64,000 bases of DNA from Monarcha castaneiventris obscurior. Taxonomy: Eukaryota; Chordata; Aves; Passeriformes; Monarchidae. Location: positions 11,500,001 to 11,564,000 of the forward strand of contig JAMPIT010000890.1 in NCBI GenBank assembly GCA_026261815.1, written 5' to 3'. The notes beneath the pieces are model-generated. The model made no database searches. It saw only the letters and a program-made list of their open reading frames with translations, and was not told where the DNA came from. This document shows positions 23,568 to 37,500 of this stretch, piece by piece. The first letter of the stretch is position 1; each line of letters opens with the position of its first letter. A program made the translations under genes and the position numbers.

Positions 23568-25519
23568 TGTGAAAGTGAGATTAGGTCCTTTGTCATTTCA
23601 TTTTCATGTTTCGACATAGGCGAGGATATATGCTGGGAGACAAACTGATTTTAATTTTGATTTATGGTGGAGAGTTTCTGTGGTTAAGGCTGAGTGCAAC
23701 TTTGCATCCTGATGTGTGAATTCTGTATGTTATGTACCCTGAGTTCAGAAAATCACCATGAGTTACAGGTAATGGTGCAATAGCAGCAGCATTGGCATAG
23801 ACCAATGAAGTTTCAAGGGGGTAAAAAAATTTTTATCACCCAGTAATCTGAGTTCTACAGCTTTGTTGTAAACTAAGCTTTTGTTCAAACTGTGTTATTA
23901 TGGTGACACGGTGAAGATTTTTGTTAGGCGAAGTGCAGGAAACTTAAGCTGATAGGTTTTTTGACTCTGGAATGTAATGTCTTTGTGTATGTGATTTCTG
24001 TTAGGGAAGGCTTTGGTCACTGTGTGACTGGCTAAAAATTACACTGGACAGCACAATTAGTGCTTCCTGGGTGCTGTATCTCTAATTTATAATTATTTTC
24101 ATTGATGTTGATATATAATTTCTTACCTGCCAGTACCATCAGAGTGTGGTGGATTTTGATACTTATGAGGAGAAAGCTGAATTTTCTGCCTAAGAGGGTG
24201 TGGCAGTTGTGTGTCTTTTAAGTAAATGCTGGGTTTAACCACTGCCTGTTGAGGCACTTTTTGCTGGTGCTTGGAAGTGTCTATTTCCTACAAATCTCTT
24301 AGATCACAACTGCAGAGTTTGGAGTTGTGTGGTGTGACACTTTCTGGGGTGGGAAGAATGGCAGTGTGGTTCTTGCTAGCATGTTATAGATGTGATTGAG
24401 TGTTCAAATGGGCCTGTTTCCACGTAGGGATCCACATGGGACCAGCTCAGCTTCTGTTACTGAATGTCTGTGTGGGATGGGGTTGTCTCTCAGAAGGTTC
24501 TGACTGTGCACAGTTGTGTGTTTCAGTGCTATTCTCATCAACTGAATCTGTGGTTCACGTTGAAGATACCCAGTTTGTTCCTCAGAGCAGTATAGGTCCT
24601 GATGATTGTTGTGTTGCAACAGTGGAAAACTGGACTATTGCAGTTCAGGGTCTTTGCTGCAGCAGCAGAGTGGTGGAATTAACTTCAAATACTCTGCTCG
24701 GGCTGGTTGAAAGCTTGTGAAACCATACCAGGCTTCTTTTCTTCTTGCTGTGCGTGTAAATTTCTTTTTTTGTGGGGGGGGGAATGGGTTAGGGTTAGGT
24801 GAGGGGAGGTTTTGTTCATTGTGGAATTTCTTGGGGATTTTGTTTCAGTGAAGAGTTGATTAAATGACAGTTGAAATGGAGCAATGATTTATTGTCATTA
24901 CTAAAAGGGAGGTTCACTTTTTACTTTGCAGATCTGGAACTTTTGCTGTATTTCTGAGAGTGATCTTTTATGTTTATTAGAAAAGGTTTTATTCTTACAC
25001 AAAGCTGAGCAAGTGCAATTACTTCAAGATGATTAAAAATTTCAGTCCTTATTTTGCTTTCCCCTAGCTGTGTGTGTCATAACACATTCATTGTAGAGAG
25101 AATGGATTCTTTCATTTTTCCCCCTACTATGGTAAGTCCTCTAATCTGCAGCAGTGGTGAAAAACAGGGTATAATCATTCAGCAGTATTTTACCAAAACT
25201 ATCTAAATCACAAGGAAATAAAGAACCAGTTCTGACACTTTCTCCTTTCAAGTAGTTAGGAGAAGGATAGAAGCATATTCTTTGCTATTTATCAAATATT
25301 TATGAAATAAATATTCTAAAATCAAAATCCTTCAGAAGTGTAGATGGAATTGTTTCCATTAGAAACTGGAATTGGCTGGGGGGGGTTTGTGGAACTTAAG
25401 GATATATAGAAGAAGTTTAAGTATTTCACTAGCATTAGTCATACATGTAAGTTCAACCTAATTCTGTACAGGAGGAGCTTGCTGTTTCAGACTCCATGAA
25501 TATGAAATTCTACTCAAAA

Positions 25520-25572
25520 GTCCATTTTTATATTGCAGTCCATTTTTATATTGCAGTCATTTTTATATTGCA
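25520..25572. repeat. 18-bp repeat in three copies
   Basis: gtccatttttatattgca twice, then a 17-bp third copy lacking one c. Confidence 0.9.
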
Positions 25573-28500
25573 GTCCTGTCATATTTGTGTTACTGGATAT
25601 GACTTGTAAAAAATGCAGCTTTTCAGGCCATGTTCTTTTTCAACAGCACCCAATCAAGTTATCCTGTACTACGGTGTTTTGACTGTGTGGTGTAACAATG
25701 GGCATGTTTGAGGATAGCAGTCTACTCAAAATAGTGTGTTTAAATTGTAGCCACTGAGTTAATAGTGGAATTGTGTCCTTAATTTGAAATAATACTCAAA
25801 ATGTAATGAGGTAGTAAGCCTACAAAGCTCACTTTGATTTCCAATAAAGAGAAATCCATCTCTATCCTTGAGATTTCATGAAATGTGATTAGGTCAATAA
25901 TTTTCTCTGGAAATAACATCTGTAAGTTCAAACACTCTTTCATTGTAAATTTGATGTCTATGTTCAGTATCAGTTGTTGCAGACAATTGTCCCATTTTCT
26001 TTTATCCAGACATGTAGAACTTCCTGTAAACAATCTTTCCCTAGTAACAAACATGCTCACTTGAAAACTGATTTTGTTTTCTTCTTTCTTTTCCTTCTTA
26101 TTATGTTGGGTAGAGCTTTTATTTTCAGTTAGTTGTTTAGTCATCATGTCCTTTTTCTCCTCTATGAGAAGCACAAGAAAAACAAAGCAAAAATTTGCGT
26201 CAGTGTTCAAAATGCTATATTTAGTGGAAGTAAACAGGAGTACCTATGAAGTGTCTCAGAGATATGTTTCTCCTTATTTTATATTAACAACTTGGCAATA
26301 TCTTGACTTTCTGTCCTGTTTTACATATAAATAAGCTTTCTGTAGAAAATACACTCAGAATTTAGATAGTACAATAGAGTCTATTAGTCTGTGTTTTTCT
26401 TGCAAAGTATTTATAGAACCATTCTAAACAGTATCTTGCTCACCTGCATTTGAAACTTGCTTCCATCTATGCTTTGTTGATGAAAACAGCTTCTTCAGCT
26501 GTCAGTGTTAATAAGTGTTCAAAGCATTCATATTAAACTGTAAAGTTTTTGCATTGCTTTGTCAAAATGTGAAAAAATACTGTTTCAATGTAAGAAAATG
26601 TAAGAGCATCTTAAAAGGTGCCCTTAAGTATGTAAAACTTAGGGGCTATAACATTTCACTTATAGCTGTCTGGAGTGAGATTGGGAACTCTGACTCTTAG
26701 AGTTAATACACGTGGGGTAGAATGTTTGAAATTTAAAAAGACATTACAATCCACGCATTGAGCAAGAATTACTGAATGATCTCGTGATTCCGCCATCGTG
26801 TGCTATAAATTATGCATCTCTTCAGGCTTTAATCACCTTTCTTATAATGCAAAGGGGTGACAATTATGTTTCAGACTCCAAATTTATTGATCCTCTGCTG
26901 AAGGAGAGGACAACTTTCTGCCTTTCCTTTTGCTGTCCAAAGGAATAAGTAGGGCTTGTTTTCTGAAGAGCAGCTGCTGGGAGCACACACCCTTTATACT
27001 TGCCTGGGTAGATCTCACTAGGGAAGAGACCTGAATTTAGCTCCCTTCAGGCTAAGACTCAAAATATATTCCTCTTGTCTGAATAAGGGAACTGGATCTG
27101 TCTGAGGGGACTTAGGTAAACTACAAAATTCTGCTAGCCTTTTCTTAGCTTAATATTCAAAGTTTTTCTTTTCATCTTCGATAAAGCAAAACCATGGCCT
27201 TGGACTACAGGCGTGAGTGATTTCTTATGAGATTCCAGTGCAGTCAGTAAAAAGATGAAAACAATGAGTGCTAATACTTTACAGCTGACAGTAGTTTTCC
27301 AGGATACAGTCATAACTGTAAGGAGAAAACATGGGGAGCAAAAAGTCCAGGTATTAATTCACAATAGAGCTGATCCTTCTCTTTAAGGAATCAGAAGGTC
27401 CAAGCACCATCTGTTAGTTCTATAGTGATTTGCTTCCTGAAGTGACCATGATTTCATTAGTTACCTCACTGAGACAGTTACGGCTCAAAATCTTGTCTGA
27501 AAGGAATTTGCATTAAATTTTTTCATTTTTGGTATTTCACAGAAGGACACACTAAGTTCATGCATTAAAAAAACCCCAACTTTTTTTTCACAGATATAAA
27601 TAAATGTGAAGCAATAAGAATAATGCTTCGAGTTTAAAAGAAAAAACCCAAGCCTCTTGCTTACAAGGCGTTCTATTTACAGATGAGAATAAATCAGAAC
27701 AGGAAAACTTTCAGCAGTCTTAACATGCCTGCTTCCTGTGTTGCATTTCCACTCTTCTTGACAACTTATGGTAATTGGTGCTTTAGGTTGAGATTATTGT
27801 TAATAAATACTACTGAGTGTTGTGAGGTACTGCTTTACCTGCTGCTTTGAAACAAGCATCGAAACCTTTGTGAATAGGTTTGGACAGTTTGTTATTTGTA
27901 GTCAAAAGAATATAATGGCTGGGGAATTCTGAGTTAACAGGTTTAATTATGCACTGTTTGACTCTGAATTTGCTTACCCAGCACCTGAAAACACAGTGTA
28001 TTAATACTCTTCTTTCTGTGGAGATTAAAATAGCATCCAGTTGGTTGTGTTACCAGGTGTGTGAATGCTCTACCTGTTTTAAGAGGCATTTCTTCAGCCT
28101 GAGATCTTAGAGACTCAAAGCTTCTTTTAATATGTAATCCAGAGTTTGAAATTTGTTTGAATGAGGTACAGATTTTGTATTGATCTCTGTATAATTATGA
28201 ATTGAGCAATTCTTGTCATGTGTTCTTAATCAACATTTCACTCTGTATAAAATAATTCTGTGATCAGAAAGCTAACATTTGATAATTAAGCAGTAATAAA
28301 ACTGCATTATTTTGACATTGTGCTCTCAAAAAAAAATCAGGTCCAGTTTTAAATTATATAGTTCATATTGCCTTTCTCTTCATTTGCTTAATACTGAAGT
28401 ACAAAAAAAAATGGGGGCAAAAAGACTTCTAAACAGAAGTATTAGTACTTTGAATTATAAATCTCTAAATCTTAACATTTTTACAGGCTTTCTGGCTGTA

Positions 28501-31500
28501 TTATGAGAAACATAGAAAACCAAATATAGTAAGAATCAAGACACAGTAATGGCAAAACTTGCCATGTATCTTCTTTTTGGGAAACAGTGTAATTTCTAAA
28601 ATTCTGAATCTCATTCAGAAGTTGTATTTCTTTGTCAAGCCTTACCTGCTCCCTTTTTCAGTTGTGGTCCTTGGTATTTTTTGAAAGCTACCTCTGTTGA
28701 CCTAAGTGTATCTTCCATCTGCAGCTGATATACTGTTCATTTCCTCTAAGCACATGCTATAAATTCATTTACCTACAACCATCTTCCATTCCATCTCCTC
28801 CTCCTGACTGTGGAACTTGCCGTTGAGTGACTCTGAGAGCTCATAACTTAGGGTCTATGAGCTCTGTATGAATTAACACATTCATCTGGGGTGTGTGGGG
28901 AGAGGAATGGAAGTTTATTATTTAATTTCCTGCTAGGGAGAACTTGGTTACTGGGTTATGGAGTTTCTCCTCTTTCATCTTCTCCTGCAGTAAGTGCAAT
29001 AAGGTCACAAATTAACTTTTGCCCTGATTTGAGATTTTTGGTCCAGTGTTAACAGAAAAATCATTCTGAGAGCTTACTCATTTTCATTCGAGTTTAATTA
29101 TACAGAAATTACTGCCTGAATTATGGGGAAAAGAGAAAAGCACTTTTTAGCAAAAAAGCGCTAAATGTGCCACTCTTTGAAGATACTGTATTTAAATAAA
29201 CCCCATTTGAAAGGGAAATTAATTTTTATATTTTATTTTGGACGAAGATAGTGAGAGGAAGAGAAGTAGTCATAATACTTTCTCAGTGGATACAATTTTA
29301 ACTATAAGGCTATTTTCAACAGGTCTTAATCAGAACAGCTCTATTGCAATCCATAAAACTGCATCCCTTTGTTAGGTGAAAATCTCTCGTGGTATCTGTG
29401 GTATTCTTAATAGTATCTTGCTATCTTTTTCCCTTCCCACTTTCTCTACTTATTTTAATTCCAAAGTGGGGGATCAAGAGTGTTTTGAGATGAGTGGATA
29501 AGATTAAAGTGTCAGGCTGATGGACCTTTTTACTTATCAACAAGTTAATTAAGTCTCGGGAAAGGCAAACAGATTTGACTAATACTATGCCAGAAGACAT
29601 TGAAATGCCATGCCTAAAACTCAGCTGTTAAGGGTAATAGTTATTTTACTTGTAGAGGTGACATTTTTGAAAGAGGTTGGAGTTGCAGTGACAATAGCTG
29701 TGTTCCTAAAGTGGATTTCCTGAATCAGAGCTTTCTGCATAAGCAACAACTACCTGAGAGGAAGCTGAGACTTTCCTGGTAGGTTTCCTAAGACCTAGCC
29801 CAGAAAGATCAAGGCAAAATCATGGTAGGTTTACAAAAATTGAAAAAGACCTGGTTTGACTCTCACTGAATATTTGCAATCTTTCAGTTTCAGCTGGCTA
29901 GACCCCTTCTGGTTCTGAGATTTGATGGAAGGCAATGTTCACAATGAAAATTTATAGAAAATATTTCTCTAGTTATGTGTAATGTACTTCCAGGAGCACG
30001 AGTTTTGTCTAATAATGAATTTGTTTCTGTAAACAGCCAGTAGAGTGAAATAATGGGGTTTAGAAGCAGTCATTGCTTGATGAAGGAGGAATATAATTTA
30101 CTTGTTGTCAGAAACAATAAAGGGTCTACCATGTCTGCTTTATATTATTCAAACCTTGAAATCTGTTAAATTAGTAGATACACAAGAGTAAAAAATAAAA
30201 AGGAAACATTAGTTTTCTTATGCTTATTTCATGTTTTGCATCTGAACACATATAAGATCTGATGTTCAAACAGTCCTTCAATCTCTCTTTAATTGCCCCT
30301 ACTACTTTTTCTCCATTATTTTAAATATATTTATGTAAACATCAGTTAAGCTCCCTCCTGCCTCAATTAAATGTGTTTAACAAGTAATCAATCTGAATTA
30401 ACAGCAGGAGACTTCATGCCATTCATGTATTTATAACAGATGTGTTCAGATAATGCTGTGAATATATTTGGCAATGAAGGGAATCTGCTGTGATTCACCG
30501 GTTTCCTGGGAGAAGACTGGAGGCACACATCATCTTAATTAAGCATTGTTGCTTTAGGCTTCTGACACTTACGATGAAGTTAAATAATAGTTCATTAGTT
30601 TCTGTGTAGCAAATCCTTTTCTTGATGGAGCTTTTACAGCTCATCTATGAAGAAGGGCCTTTGAGAGGAAAATGTTGAAAGATTTTTCTGCTAGTACCTT
30701 TAGGGAAAGAGTGGAAAATAATTTAAGAAATGCATAGTAAATAAATTATTTGATTCCCCAAACTCAAATCTCAGAAGTCAGCTTCTTGGAAGTATTCAAT
30801 CTTCTTTTAATATACATAGGAGTAAATATAACAGGTATTAGCTATGTGTGAGAATGTATACTTGTTAGGGGTTTTATGTGAGCCTTTATTTTAATGTTTA
30901 TATACTGTTTTTATTTAGCCAGTTAGATTTTTAGCCAATTAAAATGTTTGCCCTTACAGTCCACTTGTGTCTTCATTGTAATCACTGTTCCGTGTTTCTC
31001 TAAAATTGGGCACTGCCCATTTGCTTAATGTGAAGGAGTAGCTGGATTAGCAAATCTTGTGCCTTATTTACATGGGAGATTTGAATCCCTAAACAGAGTG
31101 AACCCTGCAGTGGATTAACTCTAGTTCTAGATTTAAGAGTGTGGGCTGATTTTACTGTGAATGAATGAATTTTGTAACTTGAAAGCAAATCTAAAACTAA
31201 ATGAATGTTTTCTGTCCTTCATCAACTCGTAAATAGTGCACTCCAGGGTAGCATTTGCTCACTGTCTGGTTTGATGTCACAAATGTTTATGCTGTAAAAA
31301 CCTCACCAGTGGACAGTTCACTCAGCCTCCTGGGAAAAGTAGAAGAGATTTCCTTATATTATTTGAGACTTACATATTTATGGCATATGGTCTATATGCC
31401 ATCTGATGAGACACATCTGAGGAACAAAATGAGGAGAGAAAGATCTGAGTGCTGGTACTGCTCCTGATGAAAGAATTCACTATTTATATATTTTATGCTT

Positions 31501-34500
31501 TTCTAACGAGATGAATTGCACAAATTAGAAACATTTCTTTAGAGGTGTACTTCTGCACTTCATATAGAGGGCAGTCAGGAAAACTCTGTAGCTTTTGGGG
31601 AGCTACAAGAATAAACATTATTTCTCAGATAGCTCTGTGTGCAAAATCAAGGAGCTCTTATCCTTTTGTCATTAAGTAGTTTTGTCTTGTGGTTACAGAT
31701 GTATTTGCTTTATTTTTTGGTGCTTAGGTGCACGTAGATGGGAACACCTGTCCACATCTTACCTGTAGAAGGCAGGAATTCATTCTTGCAACAGCTGCTG
31801 TGGCAACTGGCATCTGTGTTGGGGGGGGCATTTTCTTTCATTGTGGTTGTATCATTATGGCAGGAACACTTTTAATATGACTCATAGATACTCTAATAAA
31901 CAGCTTCTGTTGAAGATACTTTATATATGATACATACAATTTCTGTCACTCATCTGTTAGTTTCAGGTGAAGTGGCTTTAATCTTAGCAGTGGAAGATTT
32001 TTAAAATGGTAGCAAGAATTGATATATGGTCAATTGATGCTTAATGTTTCAAGAATCTTCAAATCGGATTCTTATGTGAAGAACAGGTAGTATCAAAGTG
32101 CTGATACTAACATTAGTCATCTGGGAGGGGAAGCTGAACTGAACTCTGTTCTCTAATTGTTTTTTCCCCATACCAAGTGAATTCGCAAAAGAGAATAAAA
32201 AGACATAACACTGCTTTAGGCAGGTGGGCCAGGCAATAATACAGTTTTACTACTAAAATTACATAAACCAGGAAACTGGTAAATTTGATTATGTGGACAT
32301 GATCATTCTTTAAAGCACACATGAATCCATACATGTATTGTGGATGGTAATTTATCAAATTGAGATGCTTTTAAATAGAAGTGATTCCATGCAATTTGTG
32401 ATGAACAGGGTTATTTTTTTGATATTGATATGCTTGGATCTGACATAGTTATGAGTAGTTCAGCTTAATTAAAATATAATTATGTATTATATAATATTTA
32501 TTAATCTTTTTTCATAATTCAAAACTGAAAAGGCTTTCAAAATCAACAGTTAATGAAAATGGAATTAAATAATTTTAGACCCGTTTTATTCCTTAGTTTT
32601 TACTCACGTTAACAGGCCTTAATTCTAAAAGATCTGCTTGCTTTCTTAGAAAAATTCCTAAAAAGCCAAAAGAATCCCAAAACACCTTTGTGTTTTCTTT
32701 CTTGAGGAAAAGCAGGGTTTTAAAAAAAAAAATCCTTCTTTTCATATGTTTGATTCAGTCTTGGAAAACAATTCTAGTCCTTCATTCTGATAAGAGAGAT
32801 AACATTATGTTCTTGAGATAACATTATGGTCTTTCTAAATAGTAAAAATAGTGAAAAATTTTGGAATATAGTTCTGCTGAGTCAATACATTTCTTTGCCA
32901 GTCTTGACAAGGTGGTGCTGTCAATTGAATCTAATTAAACTACAAAAAAAGAATTGGACCAATACATAACTCCAAAATAAGGTGTTCAATCAGCTGTATA
33001 AATAGAAATTCTCTTTGTGCAATGTTAATTTTGAAGTGTCTCATTGATTTCCTTGAGGGAAGAGATGCCTGCTGTTTCAGTTGGTGGGAAAGTTTCAGTT
33101 TATAGGAAAGGTTATTCCAGTTTGCCACCAGCAAATGTTTGAATAGTTCTCCCTAACAGAGGCAGCCATTTAATGTCTTATTGCCAGGAATAAATAAATC
33201 CTGTAAAATTTGAATCAGCTCCAAAGACTAGTGGAACTCACTCAGGTTTTCATTTCAGTTCTGTTAAAAGATTCATATTAGCCACACAATGCGAATCTCA
33301 AATTATGTTCCAAACTCAAAGGGGATTCTCTTGAAAATAAAACTTTGCTAGAATGCTCCTTGGTATACAGAATTGGAAATACGGAATTGAGTTTAATGTG
33401 CTTAAGTTCTGGGCTGACAGTGTTTAGGTTTTGCTTTTTTTTTTTTTTGAAAAAGATTAAATTTCCATTTCCTTCCAATTCTACCCCCCCCTATTTGTAA
33501 GTGTAAGTCCCCCTCCCCCTATTTTCTGCAGGTGTTTTGGTAGCTCTGCTTTGCTTGTGGTACTAATCCTGTCTCACAGGCTTGCCAGTCAAGTCTTGCT
33601 ATGTTCATCACACAAAATTTCTTTTTCTCAGCATCAGCTAAATTTAATCACTCCCCTGAGCAGAGATGGAAATTGAACTTGCCTCCAGCCCACTTCAGCT
33701 CAGTAAATACTGGTATGATAGGAATGAGAAAATGAAAAAAAGCTGTGAAACGCACTGCACGTAATCCCTTAATCCAATATTGAGGATCCTCAGTTCAGTC
33801 TGTACAAATATTGAATACTGTCCCAGAACATAAAAGAAGCATTAAAAGAGATATGAATGCTATTCTTTCTGGGAAGGCTGTTGGGAAGGAAAATGTTTTT
33901 CAATGTTTTTCTTCCACAAAAATTAAGAGATGTGGGTGGCCAGATGTTATTTATTTGTACCGTTATGGATGTGAAATTTCATTTGGTGATTCCATCCTAG
34001 TCTTCCATTCTTTGGTCCACAGCTGTCCTCTGGTTAGGTAATATCTGCCTTCTAACATTTTCAATTGGTTTGAGCTTGAATGATGAGATTGTTTTCTGTT
34101 CTTATCTGTGTTGGTTGTAGTCTCTCAGCATAATTTAGAGCCCTAATTCTGCCGGGGAAGAGATGAGATTTTGCTGTATCTTCTGTGGCTGTTTGGGGGA
34201 ATGTAGGCTGAAGTCGAAGCTTGTCCTGAAGCCTTTGCACTTACAGGCACTTAACTTTTGTTTTGCTTTTAAAATGCCAGGGCTCATCTGTGCCTATGAA
34301 TCTCAGCAATGAATTTAATGTGTCTCCCTTACAGTCAGCTCTGGCATGGCTAAGAACTGGTTCTGATTCTAAATTGGTGTAGAATAAAAGAACACTGACA
34401 GAAGATCAATATAGAAGAAAGCACCCTCTCCCTATAATTAAAAAAAAACAACCTATTTAATGTATCTTCTTTTTTCTTTCATACTTTTCCCTGTGAGACC

Positions 34501-37500
34501 TCACAGAGGACTTCAGTGACAGGAGAAAGCACAGTTATTGGCTGGGCTTGGTATAAGGTACATTTTGAACTGCTTTGCTCAGTTCTCTGCATGTATGGGG
34601 CCTTAACCTGAAAGTCACACTGAAAAATGGCACTAGCAGCATTAGGTGACTGCTGTGACTTTTTTTCACCTGTAGTTTAAATTCTTTCTGTGCACATTCT
34701 AGTTCTGAGCCCTTTTTTTAGATATATTCTTTTGATGTTATGGATCCTGACTTCCTTTATGAACACACTGGATTTCTTAGAATACCAGCTAAAAGAAACT
34801 AATTCTTAAATTCTCCCAAGATTCGCTAATGCAATCTTTCAGGTCCTTAATTATTTAGATTAATTGTTGTATGATTTCAAAAGGTTTGCTAAATTAAACC
34901 CCTTGTTGTTTTTTGTGTTTTCTATTTATGCCAAAATCTTTGCTTGCATGCATTGTGTTATCTCCTTCTTAATGTAGAGAAATTGATGTAATAGATCCTT
35001 CCAAGTTCAAATTTGCCCTGAACTACATAAGCAGTTTTTTAGTGGTGTTGGATCATGGTGATTGTTTAGTCAAACAGCTCATAAGCTTATCCTCCTTCTG
35101 GCTGCTCTCCTTGAATATGAGAGGCATACTGTTGTCTGTTTCTGTTACAATGCTCCTTATAGGGCATGGCAGCAATTTCTGATGGCACAGGGCAGCACTG
35201 AACGTTGATGGATAATGCAATTTAAATAGAATTTACAGCCAAATGAATGATTAGTACTTCCAGCAAGAAAGTTAAGACCATCGTGAGTTTTGTCCTACGA
35301 GTGACAGATAACTTTCCAAGGCTTTTAAGTAAGGCTTTACATCTATAAACCCCAGATGTATGTACAGTTTTGCCTGTGGGGCAAGATGTATGAAAACTAG
35401 AATTCAGATCTACCGGATCTCTGGTCTTAATCTAACATGATGCTCTGTCCATGGTGTCATTTGCCTGGAGATAAAATCTCACCCCATGTGCCCTCCAAGC
35501 TGTCCGAAACACTATCCCTCAATGAGTGTGGCTCTGAGCCTGAGCTGAGAGCCCTCATTCACGAGTGCACAGCCTGTGGTTGAAAGCTGCACCCACACTG
35601 CTACACACATCACAAATGGCTGGATGTAAGCAGAACTGTCCAGAGAGCAGGTAGGATGTCAGCTTGTGAGAGATCAGTCAGACATCCCCTCGCTCAAATT
35701 TAAGCATGAAAATAATTCCACTGAAGCAGCATGCTGCAGTGAACAGATAATGTACCACGATGAATATAGGTTTTGGGTGTTACACTAGTGTGGTCATAAA
35801 GAACACTAGACCCAATAAGGTCATTCTTCAGTGACTGCCTCATTTTGCTTGTGTAGCTTTTACTCCTTCTTTCCCTTTTTAAAAAATCCAGCATTTTTGC
35901 TGAAACTGCTTATTCTTCAAAAGGACAGATGAGGTAAATTTGTAATCAATACTTGGTTGCTAGTCTCCCTATCCAAATAAAGCCCCACATTCCCTATGTT
36001 ACCAGGAGTCTTGCTCAATCCTTGATCATTATTTTTGTTGTTTCTTGTGTTGAGATGGAAATGCTATACTGAGAGGGAAATTGTACTTATTATCCATTAT
36101 ACACTATACATTGTATTTAATTTTTTTCCTACAGCATAGGGGAGATAGGTCACCTCACTGCTTTTGAGTTGCATAAAACGGGTGTGTGCAGTTTACCTGG
36201 CATAGCATAGCCACTTAGCTGGGGACTTGGAAGCTTGAAGAAAACTAGCCACATAGTGTCCTTGGGAGGAGGAAGGAAAGGAAAAGATATCCTCAATTTA
36301 CTAATTGCTAGGAAATTGGAACCTAGTTTTGACTACAACTTATGTAGGAATAAAAAAACTTCATAATAGCACACCTATCACCCAGTTTCTTCCCTACCCC
36401 ACCTTCAAAGTACTCTAGTACTCTGTAAAAGCATGTTTTGTTTCCCAGGAAGAGTGTCCTGAAGAGATTTCACAGGTTTTGGTAGTTTGCAGGCAAGGAA
36501 GATACAAACTGAGTTTTCTCAGAAGAGCAGTAAAATAGGAAATAATGCTGATGTGTTTTTATCTGCTGTCAGCTTTCAGGCTCTGTACTTGCCAAATCAT
36601 CTTGTGTAAAGCTGGCAGGATGTTTAATCAAATCTTCAAATTTAGAGATGCATTTTTATCAAAAGAGCACATACAGACACACCAGGGTTTTGGGTTTTTT
36701 TGCCTGTAGACTAGAGGCTTTTTAATTTGTTAGGGCTTTCTTCTCTATACATGTAGCTTAGAAAAAAACCCCATGTTGTGTTGCTTTGCTGCTTTCTCAT
36801 AGCTGTGTGGTTTTGGGCTCTACACAAGGAAAAAGGGTTACTAAGTCATATTGGTGGTGTCATCTTACCTTGGAACATGGAAGTGTTGCAAGATATAGTT
36901 AGTACTGGTGATTACATACTCGTTGCTTTCTCATCCCTGCTATTAATTAATTCATGTCCAATGGTGGTGTAAAGCATATAGATCTCAATGAGACCTTTAA
37001 CTGGAGCTTATAGCTGTGGTCATTCTTTATAATAATAGTGGGCAAGCAGAAAAGTGTAATATGAAAGAGCCTGTGAGAAAGGGTCCCAAGAATTCGGGCT
37101 AAGTTGGTAAGAAAAGGGGTGTGAAGACCTCCTGCCAAAATGTGATTGGCATGATAGCATTTCATCATCATCCCTGGCTCAAGTTCTGGTTCTTTAAAAT
37201 GTTCCATGCCACTGAAAGCAAGGAATGAGATGTCAGTAGTTGTGTTTCTTCTCAGCCACAGAGTCTGATTTACTGTTTTCTTTGTTTCTCCAGAGCTGTT
37301 GTGCTTGACTCACACTGACTTGGGAAAATGGCTTTATTGCTGTTTCTTGGCTTTCTAAAGATATTGCTGTGTTGTAGCAGAAGATTGTGAATGTTTATTA
37401 AACTTTGATCCAGACTCATGAAAAGTTAGTAGCCTTTTCCTTCATGTTGTCTTTGTGAAGTTCCCTGCAGTACAAAGGGAGAGGAGAGCAGAACACTGTT

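Noticed and set aside
24400..24720. 106-codon plus-strand frame in the gene-free stretch
   Set aside because: No homology I recognise, no promoter or splice context; length is compatible with chance.
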